Shown here piece by piece: positions 47,901-58,760 of a stretch of DNA of 64,000 nt. Every line of letters starts with the position of its first letter. The stretch's first letter is position 1. The DNA comes from Physcomitrium patens (Eukaryota > Streptophyta > Bryopsida > Funariales > Funariaceae): NCBI RefSeq assembly GCF_000002425.4, contig NC_037263.1:6572959-6636958 (forward strand). Reading direction: 5' to 3'. The position numbers were made by a program, and so were the translations under genes. A model generated the notes under the pieces. That model had not been told where the DNA came from. It saw only the letters and a program-made list of their open reading frames with translations, and did no database searches.

Positions 47901-48035
47901 TCATAGATTGGATGGTTAACTTTTTATTCAAGTTATTATCATGCTGAAGACATCTTCCTTGATGTGCAGATAGATGAAATGGTGGATGCCTACTCTTTTT
48001 TTGCAAAAATGACGGATTCTGCTTGGATTGAATGA
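44929..48035 (+). pseudogene. Prolyl oligopeptidase (S9A family), 5'-truncated, probably a pseudogene
   Basis: Family role: cytosolic serine peptidase cleaving after proline in short peptides. Exons by homology and splice sites: 44929-44999, a second ending at 45298, 45532-46100, 46352-46732, 46905-46980, 47132-47195, 47404-47536, 47654-47767, 47970-48035 (TGA). Landmarks: VKFSSLAWTH, FLGTDQSQDILCW, FTSFLTPGIIYRCDF (propeller); [29 protein letters not shown]; catalytic Ser in EGKSNGGLL, Asp in [11 protein letters not shown], His in GAGHGSGR. Defects: roughly the first 160 of about 730 residues are absent upstream of 44929; a frameshift with missing residues lies near 45625; the acceptor before RPDLFG reads CCG instead of CAG at 46902-46904; the usual GGSNGG is GKSNGG. 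Most exons remain well preserved, so inactivation looks recent. Confidence 0.88.
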
Positions 48036-50706
48036 CACAATTGATGTATATAGCCATTGAACACTTGCACCAATTTTTTCAAGTGTATGCTATGACAAAA
48101 GAAGTTACCTTTTCTTTCTTCTTTTTTCTTAATTTATTATTTGATTTTTCATGTTTTCTTTTCGATTCAAATAGAAATACGTGTATTACAAAGAAAATCA
48201 ATAACAAACTCTCTGATCAGTTATGGACAAAGATAGGTTAGAGCGATTAGTTAAAAAAAATGAAAAATTAAATATGTTTTTAGAAATGTAAGAATGGCAA
48301 GTTGCAATTAAAGTTGGTTGTCCTCCTAATATAAAAAATTTGAAAATCTATGTCATGTTCTAAATTTTGAACAGAGTTTGGTTTATTTTATTCTTTTGAC
48401 CTTTAATGGGAAAAAAAAAATGTACTTTTTCTAGAATCTATCATGTTTGATTAACTTTTGAAATGTATTCTATTTAGCTTTTGGTAATGTTTTAAAAAAA
48501 ATCTTATTTTTTTTTAAGAACTTTGGAAAAATATCTAAAATTTTCTTTATAATGAAAGTCTTTAAGTAAATTGGAATATTAAAGGTACTTTGTCTTATTA
48601 TTAATTAAATGTATTGACCATCTTGATAAATCAAATAAAAAAAATCTTTAAACTTGTGAACTAACAATTATGCATCCGTATCTATATATATATATATATA
48701 TATAAATATATTTCAATTAAAATTGTCAACTAAGCATATAATGATTAACTAACAGGTATAAGTTATGTTGATTGTTAAGTTCCAATTATCATATTTGTTA
48801 GGAAGTAAATTTGTGTGTGTGTGTGTGAGTGAGTTTAAGTTGCATTTTTTTAAGTTCCAAAAACTTTCTTGGTCTAATGTTAAAGCTGGAATTAGTTGTT
48901 TAAGCTTCACTTTTATTGATTTCTGAGGTTAAATCTAACTTGATTTAGAGAAAATTAAAATAAAACATATAATTGAGAATGTCTTAAAACATTTCTACTT
49001 CAAGTCACAAGGATACTAAATGAATCTAAAAGTGATATACTATAAACTACAATATTATTATTTATAATATTGACATTTATGTTGTTTAAGTATATTAACT
49101 TCTTGTTTATATTGGCAATAAGAAATATGTTTATATAACTTCTACAATACTTCTATAAATTCTGTAATATCATTATTATTCTTTACATTAATAAATAATA
49201 TACAAAAATAATATAATTATATATATAAATATATAGATTTATATTTAATTGAAAATTTAAAGAATTTGGCTTCCTTATCCTAATCTAGTCTTCAGAGCTC
49301 ACATATAACCTCTCTTGTGTAAAATTGCAAAGCTTTGTAAAAATACTTTTTGATTATATTGTGACATTTTGGGACAACCACTTTTTTTGTTCTGCTTCAA
49401 AGAATATCTTTTTAGTGTCATACACAATAGCGCTCAATGTACATGATACTATCGATTCCAGGAAGAATTTCTACATCTCAAAAAACTCATTCGTTAATTT
49501 GTTTTCTTCAGCAGGGATATTTTATAAACAAGGGACTCAATATTGATTTAACTTGATTCGAAATTGATTCCCCATGGGAGTGGTGCCCAGAGGAGGGTGG
49601 CTTGGACTCGTGCCCCCCCTGCCCTGCGGGCGTCGAGAGTCGTGCAAGCCCAAATTTTAAATAAAATAAAAAGGAACATTAGTACTTGGTCTTCAGTGGG
49701 CTTGTCTCTCCAACCAAAAAATATTGAGTTTTCTTCGACGATTAACATCAAGTGTGACTGGGGTCCCTGTGGGGCTTCCACATCAGCAGGATTCAACAAC
49801 TGGTGTTGAAATAGAATCTTCGACCAGTTCCTCCACCAAACTCCATTCTTGGGTCTTCAGTCTAGGATTTCTTGAGGACATGCACCCATACTACACAAGG
49901 TGTCGGCCACTTGCATCAAATGCCTGGTTGTGAATATATTATTATGCTTTTACATGTATAGATTTAGTTTTGATTATTAGTATAAAACCCTGAATTTGCG
50001 AGCTTTTTTTTTACCTTATTTTTATTGTGGTGAATGATTTTACGAGGCTTTGTAAGCGTAACCAATGAACCTGTTTCTATTCAAGTGTTACAAATATACA
50101 TTAAATATGTTCTAAACGAAACTATTTAATATGTGATGCACCAGGCTTACCTCCTTCTCTTATTCTCTTTTACCTTTTTTCATTTTATTTGTTGCACAGA
50201 TGGACATGAGTAGCAAATCAGGAATAAAAACGAATAAAATATATATGTAACAGTATATACAGATAAGAGTTTATTTTCTACACAAGAAAAATGAATCAAG
50301 CACAATTAGGTAAATTATGAAAAGATTAGTTAAGGAAGAATTATTTGCATGAGTTCATGCCAATGTCCATGGTTCCTAAGTCTTTTTCTGGAAATGGCAT
50401 TCTAAAACAAACTTTGCAAAAATATGTACGAGAGCACCGTCATACGAGTTTGGTGTGACCACCGATTTCATTTCTGCTAGATTTGGCTAACCTAGCTTGA
50501 AATCTTTCTTCTCGAAGATTGCAGAAGCTCACAAATCCCATGATTTCAGGGACTTCGATTAGGTTTCGAAGAGGAGAATATGAGAAGACATTTGAGGTTA
50601 CGAAAAGAACCATTCGCATTATCTGATTGAATTTTAGACAAAGCACCTGTCAGGGTTTCAATGACATTTGTAGCATAACAGCAGGTGATTGACAACCGGA
50701 AATTTA

Positions 50707-50752
<46 letters not shown>

Positions 50753-50820
50753 TCCGCATAGACTTCCATTCATCCATGAAGCAACTTCCGGAATCCTGGT
50801 GCGAAACTAAGCCAGTTAGC
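48036..50820. other. AT-rich noncoding stretch with microsatellites
   Basis: TA tract at 48684-48704, GT tract at 48813-48827, and a compound AT then GT microsatellite at about 50708-50751. A sharply GC-richer block at 49565-49650 (GCCCCCCCTGCCCTGCGGGC) followed by 49680-49930 looks like an insertion, but I cannot name it. Confidence 0.5.
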
Positions 50821-52236
50821 GACGAACGTGGACAACAAGAATAGGATCAAAGCACACCCCTTCGCCCTCACAGCCTCCAAAGGATCATTCCTCGACTTTC
50901 GTTTTCCCGGTGCAGCCATTGAACGGAGCTACTACAGTACCGTATCAGCGCTGGTCTGTATTGAGGAGTTCGTTAGAAAAAGTATCACTGGGAAGCTCCA
51001 CCGTAGTCCTAGGGGATCACTGGAGCTCCAAATGCTATTTCGGTTGCGTTACCGCTCTCCTCTCAAGCAAGCTCCTCTGGCCCTCCCAGGGCCGCCACAT
51101 TATTTCGGGCAAGATTTGGCTTGCTTTGCGGCCCAACGAAACCGTGGGTTTCTTCTGGGATGCTTCCGTTTTTTTTTTTTTTTTTTTTTTTTTTTCCCCC
51201 CTAAACCCAGTCCTGCGCTTGCAAACATAGTCGAAACCTTCTACGTAGTGAGCCTCGTACCATTGTGCTTAGATGCTGAAAAACAGTTTGTATTTCCCGT
51301 TTTAACAGCACTGCACTGGATTAGTCTCCACTTGGGTCTCTTAGTTTATCACCAAATAATCGACGCCCCTCGCATGATACAATCCTGTGGGGCCTGCCGA
51401 GGTCCAGCAAGGGGGAAAATTAAGAAACATTCTACAAAGCCAACAATAAACTGCCAAAACGAACCTAATTTTGAATTGGTGGAAATTGGAAACCTGCTGG
51501 CTCAGCTTGAAAATTAGCGGGCCACGGGCCATCAAACGCCAACATCTATTTTTCTCCCCATGTTGGGGAGAGCGTCCCCGGAATGGGCGCAAGGGCCGTC
51601 GATGCTACTGTGGCCCATGGCCGCGATCTTCACCATCACCCCTCCCCCCTCATCTACGGCGAGTTTCATTTCTGAAGACTCATACTTCCGTATGGATTTT
51701 AATTTTATAATTTTAATGATATTTCAAAAACCTTGCTCCAATGTGCTAGAATTGAGTTGAACATCAGGTGTAGACAATGTCTCATGTCTATGTTCACTTT
51801 GATTAACTGTATGCAGAAAGCAGTGACCATTAAACTCTGGAAAAAAACTGCCACTCTTTTGCTACTTTTGTGTTTATTTTTCCCTCTCCTCACAAAGCAA
51901 GTGTGATATCATCCATTGTTGCAAATTGCAATGAATGTGTGAGAAGACTGAGTATGTGTGTGTGGGAGGGGGGGGGGGGGGGCTGCCAGAGATCTGGATT
52001 GTGGGTGCACCCGATGTGCCGCAGGGGAGATCGATGCAACAGCACACAACAATCATTGGGATTGCACACTCACTCTCACCCCCTCTCTAGCACACACTCT
52101 CTCTCGCTCCCCCCTGCCATCCTCTGCCACTTCAATCTCTGCACAATCTTATGCGAATTACTCTCCACACTTTCCCCGTACACCTTTCTCTTTTCAACCT
52201 CTTCTTCAATAAAATAAGGTAGGTTTGTTCAAAACC

Positions 52237-52267
<31 letters not shown>

Positions 52268-53117
52268 CTTTTTGGTGATGTTCGTGACAGTTCCTGCAAA
52301 CCATTAACCTGCAAATGAATTTTTAACTTTAAAGTTATCTCATAAACAAATACATTTGAGGTCAAATTTTGCACTATGTAGCAACAAATTATACATACCA
52401 AAACAAATAAATAAATAAATATTCTGACAGATTGTTTTTCACAACTTACATAGTAAATTATTAATCAAAATTAAATAACTTACTGAAGTACTTTTGGTCA
52501 ACAAATTATTATTTCCAGCTTGGGTTCACAGAATTTTTTCAGTCAATATATAAAACAATGCCAAACCTTGATTCAATGTGTTTTTTAAAATTGTATTACT
52601 TCAAAATCAGTGAAAATTTTATCCTTACATGCATTGTACATTTAGGTGTACATTCAACTAAATTAAAACAAGGATATAAAAAACCAAAACTTTCAATAAA
52701 TAGTTTCCATTCCTTATGACTTTTTGTATAAAATGAAAAAATATTTTAAAAAGTTGCTAAATAAAGTCATATTGAGAGAAGAATTCAAATGTTGCAGATA
52801 AAATAAAATAAAAAATCATTGTTAAAAACCCAAAAGATTTTAAGTTGAGATTACAATGATACCAAAGTTGAATTATTTCACTATATACATGGATAAGTTT
52901 AAATCATAATAAATATTCATTATTTAAATTGACATGATAGGTAATTTTTATTTTAGTATTGTTCATAGAAAACATGGATATTGTTAAGACAAAACACATA
53001 TGTGACACCTACACTTTTCTCCTCTATAAATTTACATAAGTATATATACATATATGGGAGAATGTTAAATATACCCAGATTTTTACTAAATCAACCTACC
53101 TATGATGAAGAATATGA
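50821..53117. other. GC-richer island without recognisable gene, then AT-rich flank
   Basis: 50821-51680 is less AT-rich. It includes an open frame of 229 codons (50828-51517) that runs through a T homopolymer at about 51170-51195, giving a Phe run, which argues against it being a real protein. G homopolymer of about 16 at 51967-51982, CT-rich tract at 52085-52115, T homopolymer of about 28 at 52239-52267. 52300-53117 is AT-rich with nothing recognised. Confidence 0.45.
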
Positions 53118-53161
53118 TAATTTGTTAGGGACATAGTCCTTAGAATCTTCTAGAGACAAGT

Positions 53162-53309
53162 TTCTAGAACCTTCTAGAAGCAAGTCTCTGGAATCTTCTA
53201 GAAGCTTCTTAGTTGGTAGAAGATGTTAGGGACATAGTCCTTAGAACCATCTAGAGATAAGTTTCTAGAACCTTCTAGAAGCAAGACTCTGGAACCTTCT
53301 AGAAGCTTC
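53162..53309 (+). promoter_or_regulatory. Heat-shock-element-like clusters in element E 5' LTR
   Basis: TTCTAGAACCTTCTAGAA occurs at 53162-53179 and 53263-53280. GAATCTTCTAGAAGCTTC is at 53191-53208, and GAACCTTCTAGAAGCTTC at 53292-53309. Each is four alternating TTC and GAA trimers separated by exactly two bases, the consensus bound by trimeric heat-shock factors. The nearest cluster ends about 40 bases before the TATA box. That it responds to heat is inference. Confidence 0.65.
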
Positions 53310-53350
53310 CTAGTTAGTAGAAGTTGCTTGAGAAGCTTCCTAAATAGGAG

Positions 53351-53358
53351 TATATATT
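53351..53358 (+). promoter_or_regulatory. Element E LTR TATA box
   Basis: TATATATT in the context AGGAGTATATATTGGAATTAAGG, kept in the 3' LTR at about 59500. A palindrome CTGAAGAGTTCTTCAG follows at 53369-53384, close to the expected RNA start. Confidence 0.6.
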
Positions 53359-53686
53359 GGAATTAAGGCTGAAGAGTTCTTCAGTCTCGACAACACATCT
53401 CTTGGAGCTCTAACTCACCTCTCTGGTGTTGTTCTTATATTCATCTGATTAATCTAGTTCTTGCCAGTTCTTCTTGAACTTCTTGTTAGATCTCGAGTCT
53501 GTATTTCTGTGTCCGTGACAGTTTGTCGAGACTTCACTCACCTCAGATATCAGAGTTAGTTTCTTCCTCATTAGAGTGCGGATTATCCCTCTGCTTGAAA
53601 GTGTGCTAGCATTTTAGAGGTTGCGGATTATCCTCCTCTAAACCAATATTGTCTTCTTATAGAGTCATTTCTGTCCTTCTCTTAGA

Positions 53687-54652
53687 ATGGCCGGAGGCCA
53701 AGACATTAGTATGACAAAAAGTTCGGAGTCCAAGTTGGATGCTATTATGAATGCCTTCGCTACATTATCGCAAAGAACTGCAGAGATTGAAGGAGTTGTG
53801 GCAAGGCTTCATAATGATGGAGCATCTGGGATGGCACAAACTAGGTTGCATCAGCCTCAAACTTCTACACTTGGAGAAGCAACTTTGCCTCAGGTTTGAC
53901 AAGCACCACTGGTTCTACAACATAAAGAGCCCCAAGTTAGCCTTCCAGACAAGTTTGATGGTACGCATTTCAAGTTTCAAGGATTTGTCAATCAAATCAG
54001 GTTGATAACAGTTTTACAGTCCGAACGCTATCCAACGGAGGAGTCACGTGTTGAGCTTGTTGGAACCTTACTTACAGGGCAAGCTCTATGATGGTTTGCT
54101 CCTTTGTTTGAGAAACGATCGTCCATACTAAACAACTTTGAAATCTTTTTGGAGGCGTTTGCGGAAGCATTTGGTGAACACGACAAGGTTCGATGGGCTA
54201 CAACAAAGATCTGGTTACTACGACAAGAGATGCACTCTACATCAGTCTATGCATCGAACTTCATGCAATTAGCATGCGACATCAATTGGGACAAAGAAGC
54301 GTTGATGAGTCAATTCTATTGGGGTTTAAGGGATGATGTGAAGGATTTGCTGTTAATTCTTCCTGATCCACAAATGCTCAACGAAGCTATTAGCCAAGCT
54401 GTGAAGTGTGATAATCGCCTATTCCAACGTCGCCAAGACCAACATTCAAGACAACATATGATTCGCCATGCCCCAACTATGTCGGCAAGCAACATGAATT
54501 CACATTCAGAGGTAGAAGACATGCAAATTGATGCGGTACGTATCAAATCCCTTACCCAAGAAGAAAAAAAGTGGCGTATGGAGGAAGGTCTATGCTTGTA
54601 TTGCGATGAAGAAGGCCACAAAGTTGGAAACTGCCCCAAGAAGCAAAATTGA
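53687..54652 (+). pseudogene. Element E gag with two TGA stops
   Basis: One frame runs from ATG 53687 to 54652, interrupted only by TGA at 53897-53899 and 54089-54091, both most simply CGA to TGA. An N-terminal coiled-coil-like segment (SKLDAIMNAFATLSQRTAEI) is followed by the capsid-like part (LPDKFDGTHFKFQGF, TGQAL-stop-WFAPLFEK, FLEAFAEAFGEHDKV, YASNFMQLACDI, FYWGLRDDVKDLL). A CCHC zinc knuckle, CLYCDEEGHKVGNC, lies near 54590-54635. This protein would form the particle and bind element RNA. Confidence 0.88.
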
Positions 54653-54717
54653 CGTATTGTCAAGACTAGGGGCGCGTTTGTTCAGGAAAACGAGAATGCC
54701 CAGCCACAATAGGAACC

Positions 54718-55323
54718 GTGCGGTTGGACAGTGAAATATCGCAAGAACAACCAAGTTCCTTTCTTTCCGCTCAACCTGCCCTTTGCTTTACAATCCTTTT
54801 ACTTATTGGCCCTCACAAACTGAGAACCTTAGCATTATTAGATTCAAGAGCATCTGCTTGTTTTTTAGACGAAGAATTTGCGAAGCGTCATAAGATCCCT
54901 TTAGTATAAAAATCCAAACTTGTTCACATTGAGGTCATAGATGGGCGACCTTTATTGTCTGGTAGTGTCACCCATGAATCAAAACCTATAGAAGTGATGT
55001 TTAAGGCCCATAGTAGTCATATTATTTTCAATATTATTAGAATCCCATCAAATCTTGTTATTCTTGGACTTTTCTAGTTGGAAAAGCATAATCCATCCAT
55101 AGATTAGAGGTTGCGGAAGATGACCTTTCCCACAAAACCACCCAAAAGGAAGCCTAGTAGAAAACCGCGAATAGAGAAATCCTTATTCATTGGAGCAAGA
55201 GTATTTATAAGATCGTCCGAGGAAGGCACACCATTTGTCATTTATGCGACTCCAACTACTGGAGAGAAGATCTCGACAGCAAGTATACCGGAGCAATATA
55301 AGGATTTTAAAGACGTGTTTTAA
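54718..55323 (+). pseudogene. Element E protease region
   Basis: The aspartic protease block LALLDSRASACFLDEEFAKRH (about 54825-54890) has D-S-R where retropepsins need D-S/T-G. HIEVIDGRPLLSGSV and LVILGLF-stop-LEKHNPSID-stop follow. Stops in this frame: TAA 54907, TAG 55075 and 55105 (both likely TGG to TAG), TAA 55321. The frame continues directly into RT. Confidence 0.8.
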
Positions 55324-56910
55324 AAGAAAAATGTCGATATGCTACCAGAACATCGACCATATGATTGCGCCATAGACTTGTAGGAAGGAGTACAACCGCC
55401 ATTTGGCCCAATCTACAATCTATCGCAGACGGAGTTGGCGGAGTTGCGGAAGTACATCGACGAGAATCTAACCAAGAACTTCATCCGTCATTCAAAATCG
55501 TCAGCTGGAGCACCCATCTTATTTGTGAAGTAGAAAGATGGCTCGTTGCGGATGTGCGTGGACTATCAAGGCCTCAACAAGGTAACAAAGAAGAATCGTT
55601 ATCTGTTACCCTTGATTTTTGGTCTCTTAGAACAAGTGGGACGTGCAAGGATCTTTACAAAAATTGATCTAAAAGGAGCTTACAACCTCGTACGAATCAA
55701 AGAAGGAGATGAGTGGAAGACAGCGTTCCGTACAAGGTATGGCCATTTTGAGTATAATGTCATGCCCTTTGGTCTTATTAATGCTCCAGCGGTCTTTCAA
55801 CATATGATGAATGGCATTTTCCAAGAGAACCTTGACGATTTTGTTGTCATCTATTTGGATGATATTTTGATATTCTCCAAAAACGAAGAAGAGCATGAAA
55901 AGCACGTTCGTTTGGTCTTGGAGAAACTACGCAAGCGAGGACTATATGCCAAGTTGGAGAAGTGTTTATTTCATCAAATAGAGATGGAGTTTCTGGGGTT
56001 TGTTGCGACTACGGAAGGCTTGAAGATGGATCCCAAGAAGATGGAAGCAATCATGTCTTGGGAGGTTTCGAAGACGGTTAGAGACGTACAATGCTTTCTT
56101 GGTTTTGTCAACTTCTATCCGATCTTCATCAAGAATTACTCTCAAATTATTGCTCATTTCACTCAGTTGACATGCAAGGATAAGCTGGAATGGGGACCTC
56201 TAGCGGAGAAGGCGTTTCAAGACCTGAAGACTGCATTTACTACGGCTCCAATCTTGATACATCCAGACTTTACAAACGCCTTTTATTTAGAAACTGATAC
56301 TTCGGATTTTGCTTTCGGAGCTATACTTTCACAAATGGGAGAAGACAAGAAGCTCCATCTGGTTGCATTCTATTCTCAAAAGTTCTCTGCTACTGAAATC
56401 AATTATGAGATCTACGATAAGGAACTTCTTACTATAATAGATTCTTTCCAAGAATGGCGTCACTTTCTTGAAGGAGCTGTACACCCAGTGATCGTATACA
56501 CAGATCACAAGAATTTGGAGTATTTCATGTCGGCTCGAGTTCTAAATCGGCGTCAAGCTCGGTGGAGTATGTTGCTATCTAGGTTCGATTTTGTTATCAC
56601 TTATCGACTTGGAAAGCAGCAAGGGCTATCTGATGCCTTATCGAGGAGATCGTATCTTATATCAAAGGCTGGAGAAGCAACGTTTGATCAACAATATACG
56701 ATATTGTTGAAGCCAGAGCAATTTCAGATTTACGCTACTATTGTGCCAATTGATGCTGACTTCCTGAATCAGGTACATGCTGTAACCATTGAAGATTTAG
56801 TAGCCATTGATATTAAGCAACGTGCCAATGACGACAAGTTCAAGGTAGAGGGAGATCTTTTATACTTTGAAGAGCGGTTATATATCCTAAAAGGACCAGC
56901 ACGACTTTGA
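55324..56910 (+). pseudogene. Element E reverse transcriptase and RNase H, long open remnant
   Basis: After TAG stops at 55381 and 55531 the frame is open from 55546 to 56910. RT motifs: [52 protein letters not shown], the intact catalytic VIYLDDILIFSKN (near 55850-55885), and FLGFVATTEGLKMDPKK. RNase H: FYLETDTSDFAFGAIL, YEIYDKELLTIIDSFQEW, VIVYTDHKNLEYFMSA, all with expected acidic residues. A GKQQGLSDALSR block precedes the linker to integrase. TGA 56908-56910 is most simply CGA to TGA. Confidence 0.92.
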
Positions 56911-57880
56911 GTTCTTCAATCTCGCCACAATTTTCTAGCTACGGGACATTTTGGATTTAACAAGACCTTGAAGCTTATTTCTCGAGATTTTTGGTAGCCC
57001 CAAATGTGGAAGGATGTGAAAGATTTTGTCCTCTCTTGCGACATCTGTTCAAGATCCAAGAATCCTCGGCATCGCCCTTATGGATTCCTACAGCAATTGC
57101 CGATTCCACGTCGACTATGGTCTTCAATTTCTATGGACTTCATCACGAACCTGCCATCATCAAAATATTTGACAGCATCTTTGTCGTGGTAGATCGGCTT
57201 ACAAAGATGGCACACTTTTTCCCTTGCAAGAAGACATCGTCTAGTAAAGTCACAGCAAGGCTCTTTCTCGATAATGTGTATCCATATCATGGACTACCAG
57301 ATGATATCGTATCACATCGAGGAACCCAGTTTGTATCAAAGTTTTGGAGATCTCTCTTTGAGATATTGAAGGTGGATATCAAACTTTCTTCAGCTTTTCA
57401 TCCTCAAACTGACGGCCAAACGGAACGCGTGAATCAAGTCTTGGAACAATACTTACGATGCAGCATCAACTATCAGCAAGATGATTGGACCACATATCTG
57501 CTGCTAGTCGAGTTTGCATATAACAACACCTTCCATGCGTCGACTCAATACACACCATTCTTCTTCAACTATGGATATCATCCAAAGCTTGATTTATTGA
57601 GTCCATCAACAAATAATAATCCAGTAGCTGAAGGATTTGTGAAACAACTATCAGAGCTTCAAAATACGTTGAAGTTTCAATTACAATCCGCTCAAGAATC
57701 CTACAAGGCGTCTACAGATAGATTTTGGAATCAAGCACCTATTTTCAAAATTGGAGATAAAGCATGGCTTCTTTGATGGAATATCAAGATCAAGCGACCA
57801 TGTGATAAATTGGACTATCAAAGATTGGGACCATTTATCATCCAGAAGCAAATCAATCCAGTGGCGTACCGTCTGGAATT
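56911..57880 (+). pseudogene. Element E integrase, second catalytic Asp replaced by His
   Basis: Zinc domain at 56920-57060: RHNFLATGHFG and CDICSRSK, with a TAG stop at about 56998 (probably TGG to TAG). The core starts SISMDFITNLPSS. A frameshift near 57150-57170 moves it to the frame of FDSIFVVVDRLTKMAHFFP. Then DDIVSHRGTQFVSKFW, where the conserved S-D-R-G Asp reads His, and QTDGQTERVNQVLEQYL with the Glu intact. YNNTFHASTQYTPFF and IFKIGDKAWLL are standard chromovirus C-terminal blocks. Confidence 0.9.
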
Positions 57881-57965
57881 ACAAAAGAAAAGAAAGACTT
57901 GATAACAAAGAAGATACTAAGAACAATATCAGTTTAGAAGTGGGTAATCCGCAAACTTCTAATAC
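57878..57965 (-). repeat. Antisense leader fragment inside element E pol
   Basis: The plus strand here matches the plus strand of the element D leader (33223-33310), although D is a minus-strand element. Shared landmarks: TACTAAGAACAATAT or TACTAAAGACAATAT, CAGTTTAGAAGTGGGTAATCC or TAGTTTAGAAGAGGGTAATCC, and ACTTCTAATA. It replaces the segment that should encode the end of the integrase tail. Confidence 0.65.
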
Positions 57966-58760
57966 GTCCGCCACCTAGTATTGAGATCAAGAACCACGAG
58001 GAATATGAGGTTGAAAAGGTGCTAGATTCACGGCAAAGATAGGGCAAGTGTCAAGGACAAAGACTCGATGAGGGAAAATATACACAAAAAGGCTATCTCG
58101 ATATAATAAGTCAAAATATAAACAAGTATGTATATTAAAAGGAAACTGGAATGGCTATTGCCACAAGACAAGAAACTAAAGACTCTTGAACCTAGACTAG
58201 AAGCAAGAAAGGAGTTGACAAGAGTGAAGAAGCCTTCACTCTTGTCTCTATATATACTATCTAACTAGGGGCTTTGTGGCGACGTTCTATAGGACCTCTA
58301 ATATGTGTTGACTTTGTAGGATACATGCCTTGACTTACAAAGCAAGTTTTTCTACATGTGGGCCACATAGTTAGCTTGATCTTCAAGCTAACAACATGTG
58401 TGGCACATGGCCAACTTGTTGACCACGTTTCTAATCCAAAAAGTCAATTAAAGACACCTATGAAGTCAAAGTAGCGTCTAGGAAGTTTTTAGGAAGCTTC
58501 CATATTAAATACTATAGAATTAACTTACTTTTATCTACTTTTACTTACTTCTATCTATTTTTATATGTAATTATTAGCTTACATGATTATGGCTGTAACA
58601 GCAAGTTGGAGTATCTTGTTTATTGGTGCGGCTACGACATTAATGAGCGAACGTGGGAGCCAGCTGAAAATCTCGCCAATTCGCCGCAAAAGATACAGGA
58701 GTTTTATCAACAATATCTTCATAAATCTAAGCCGGTTCGATGATAGCTTCCTTCTGAAGC
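57966..58760 (+). pseudogene. Element E chromodomain, split by a solo LTR
   Basis: The N-terminal part before 58048 reads KNHEEYEVEKVLDSRQR. The second part begins at 58601 with a duplicated GCAAG and, in the continuing frame, includes CGYDINERTWEPAENLANSP and a C-terminal helix ending near 58745. The LTR separates the two just before the first aromatic-cage segment. In-frame TAG at about 58040. Confidence 0.8.
58049..58600 (-). repeat. Solo LTR of family D inside element E (552 bp)
   Basis: Ends TGTCAAGG and CTGTAACA are intact and flanked by perfect GCAAG duplications (58044-58048, 58601-58605). Its orientation is the same as the LTRs of element D. Its clean edges define the family LTR and show that it inserted after element E did. 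Confidence 0.93.

Larger units (their letters stand above)
53123..53520 (+). repeat. Element E 5' LTR (398 bp) with internal 101-bp tandem duplication
   Basis: Starts TGTTAGGGACATAG and ends GTGTCCGTGACA. The first 101 bases are repeated from 53224. Both units carry alternating TTC/GAA arrays. The 3' LTR has the same arrangement, but its second unit (from 59407) is shortened. Confidence 0.92.

Noticed and set aside
49560..49930. GC-rich block resembling organelle or bacterial DNA
   Set aside because: I recognised no organelle gene and the block is short. I could not assign an origin, so I report it only as part of a noncoding stretch.
50828..51517. Plus-strand ORF of 229 codons
   Set aside because: It runs through a T homopolymer that yields a Phe run, has no domain, and its frame is not supported by splice sites or by composition different from the other frames.
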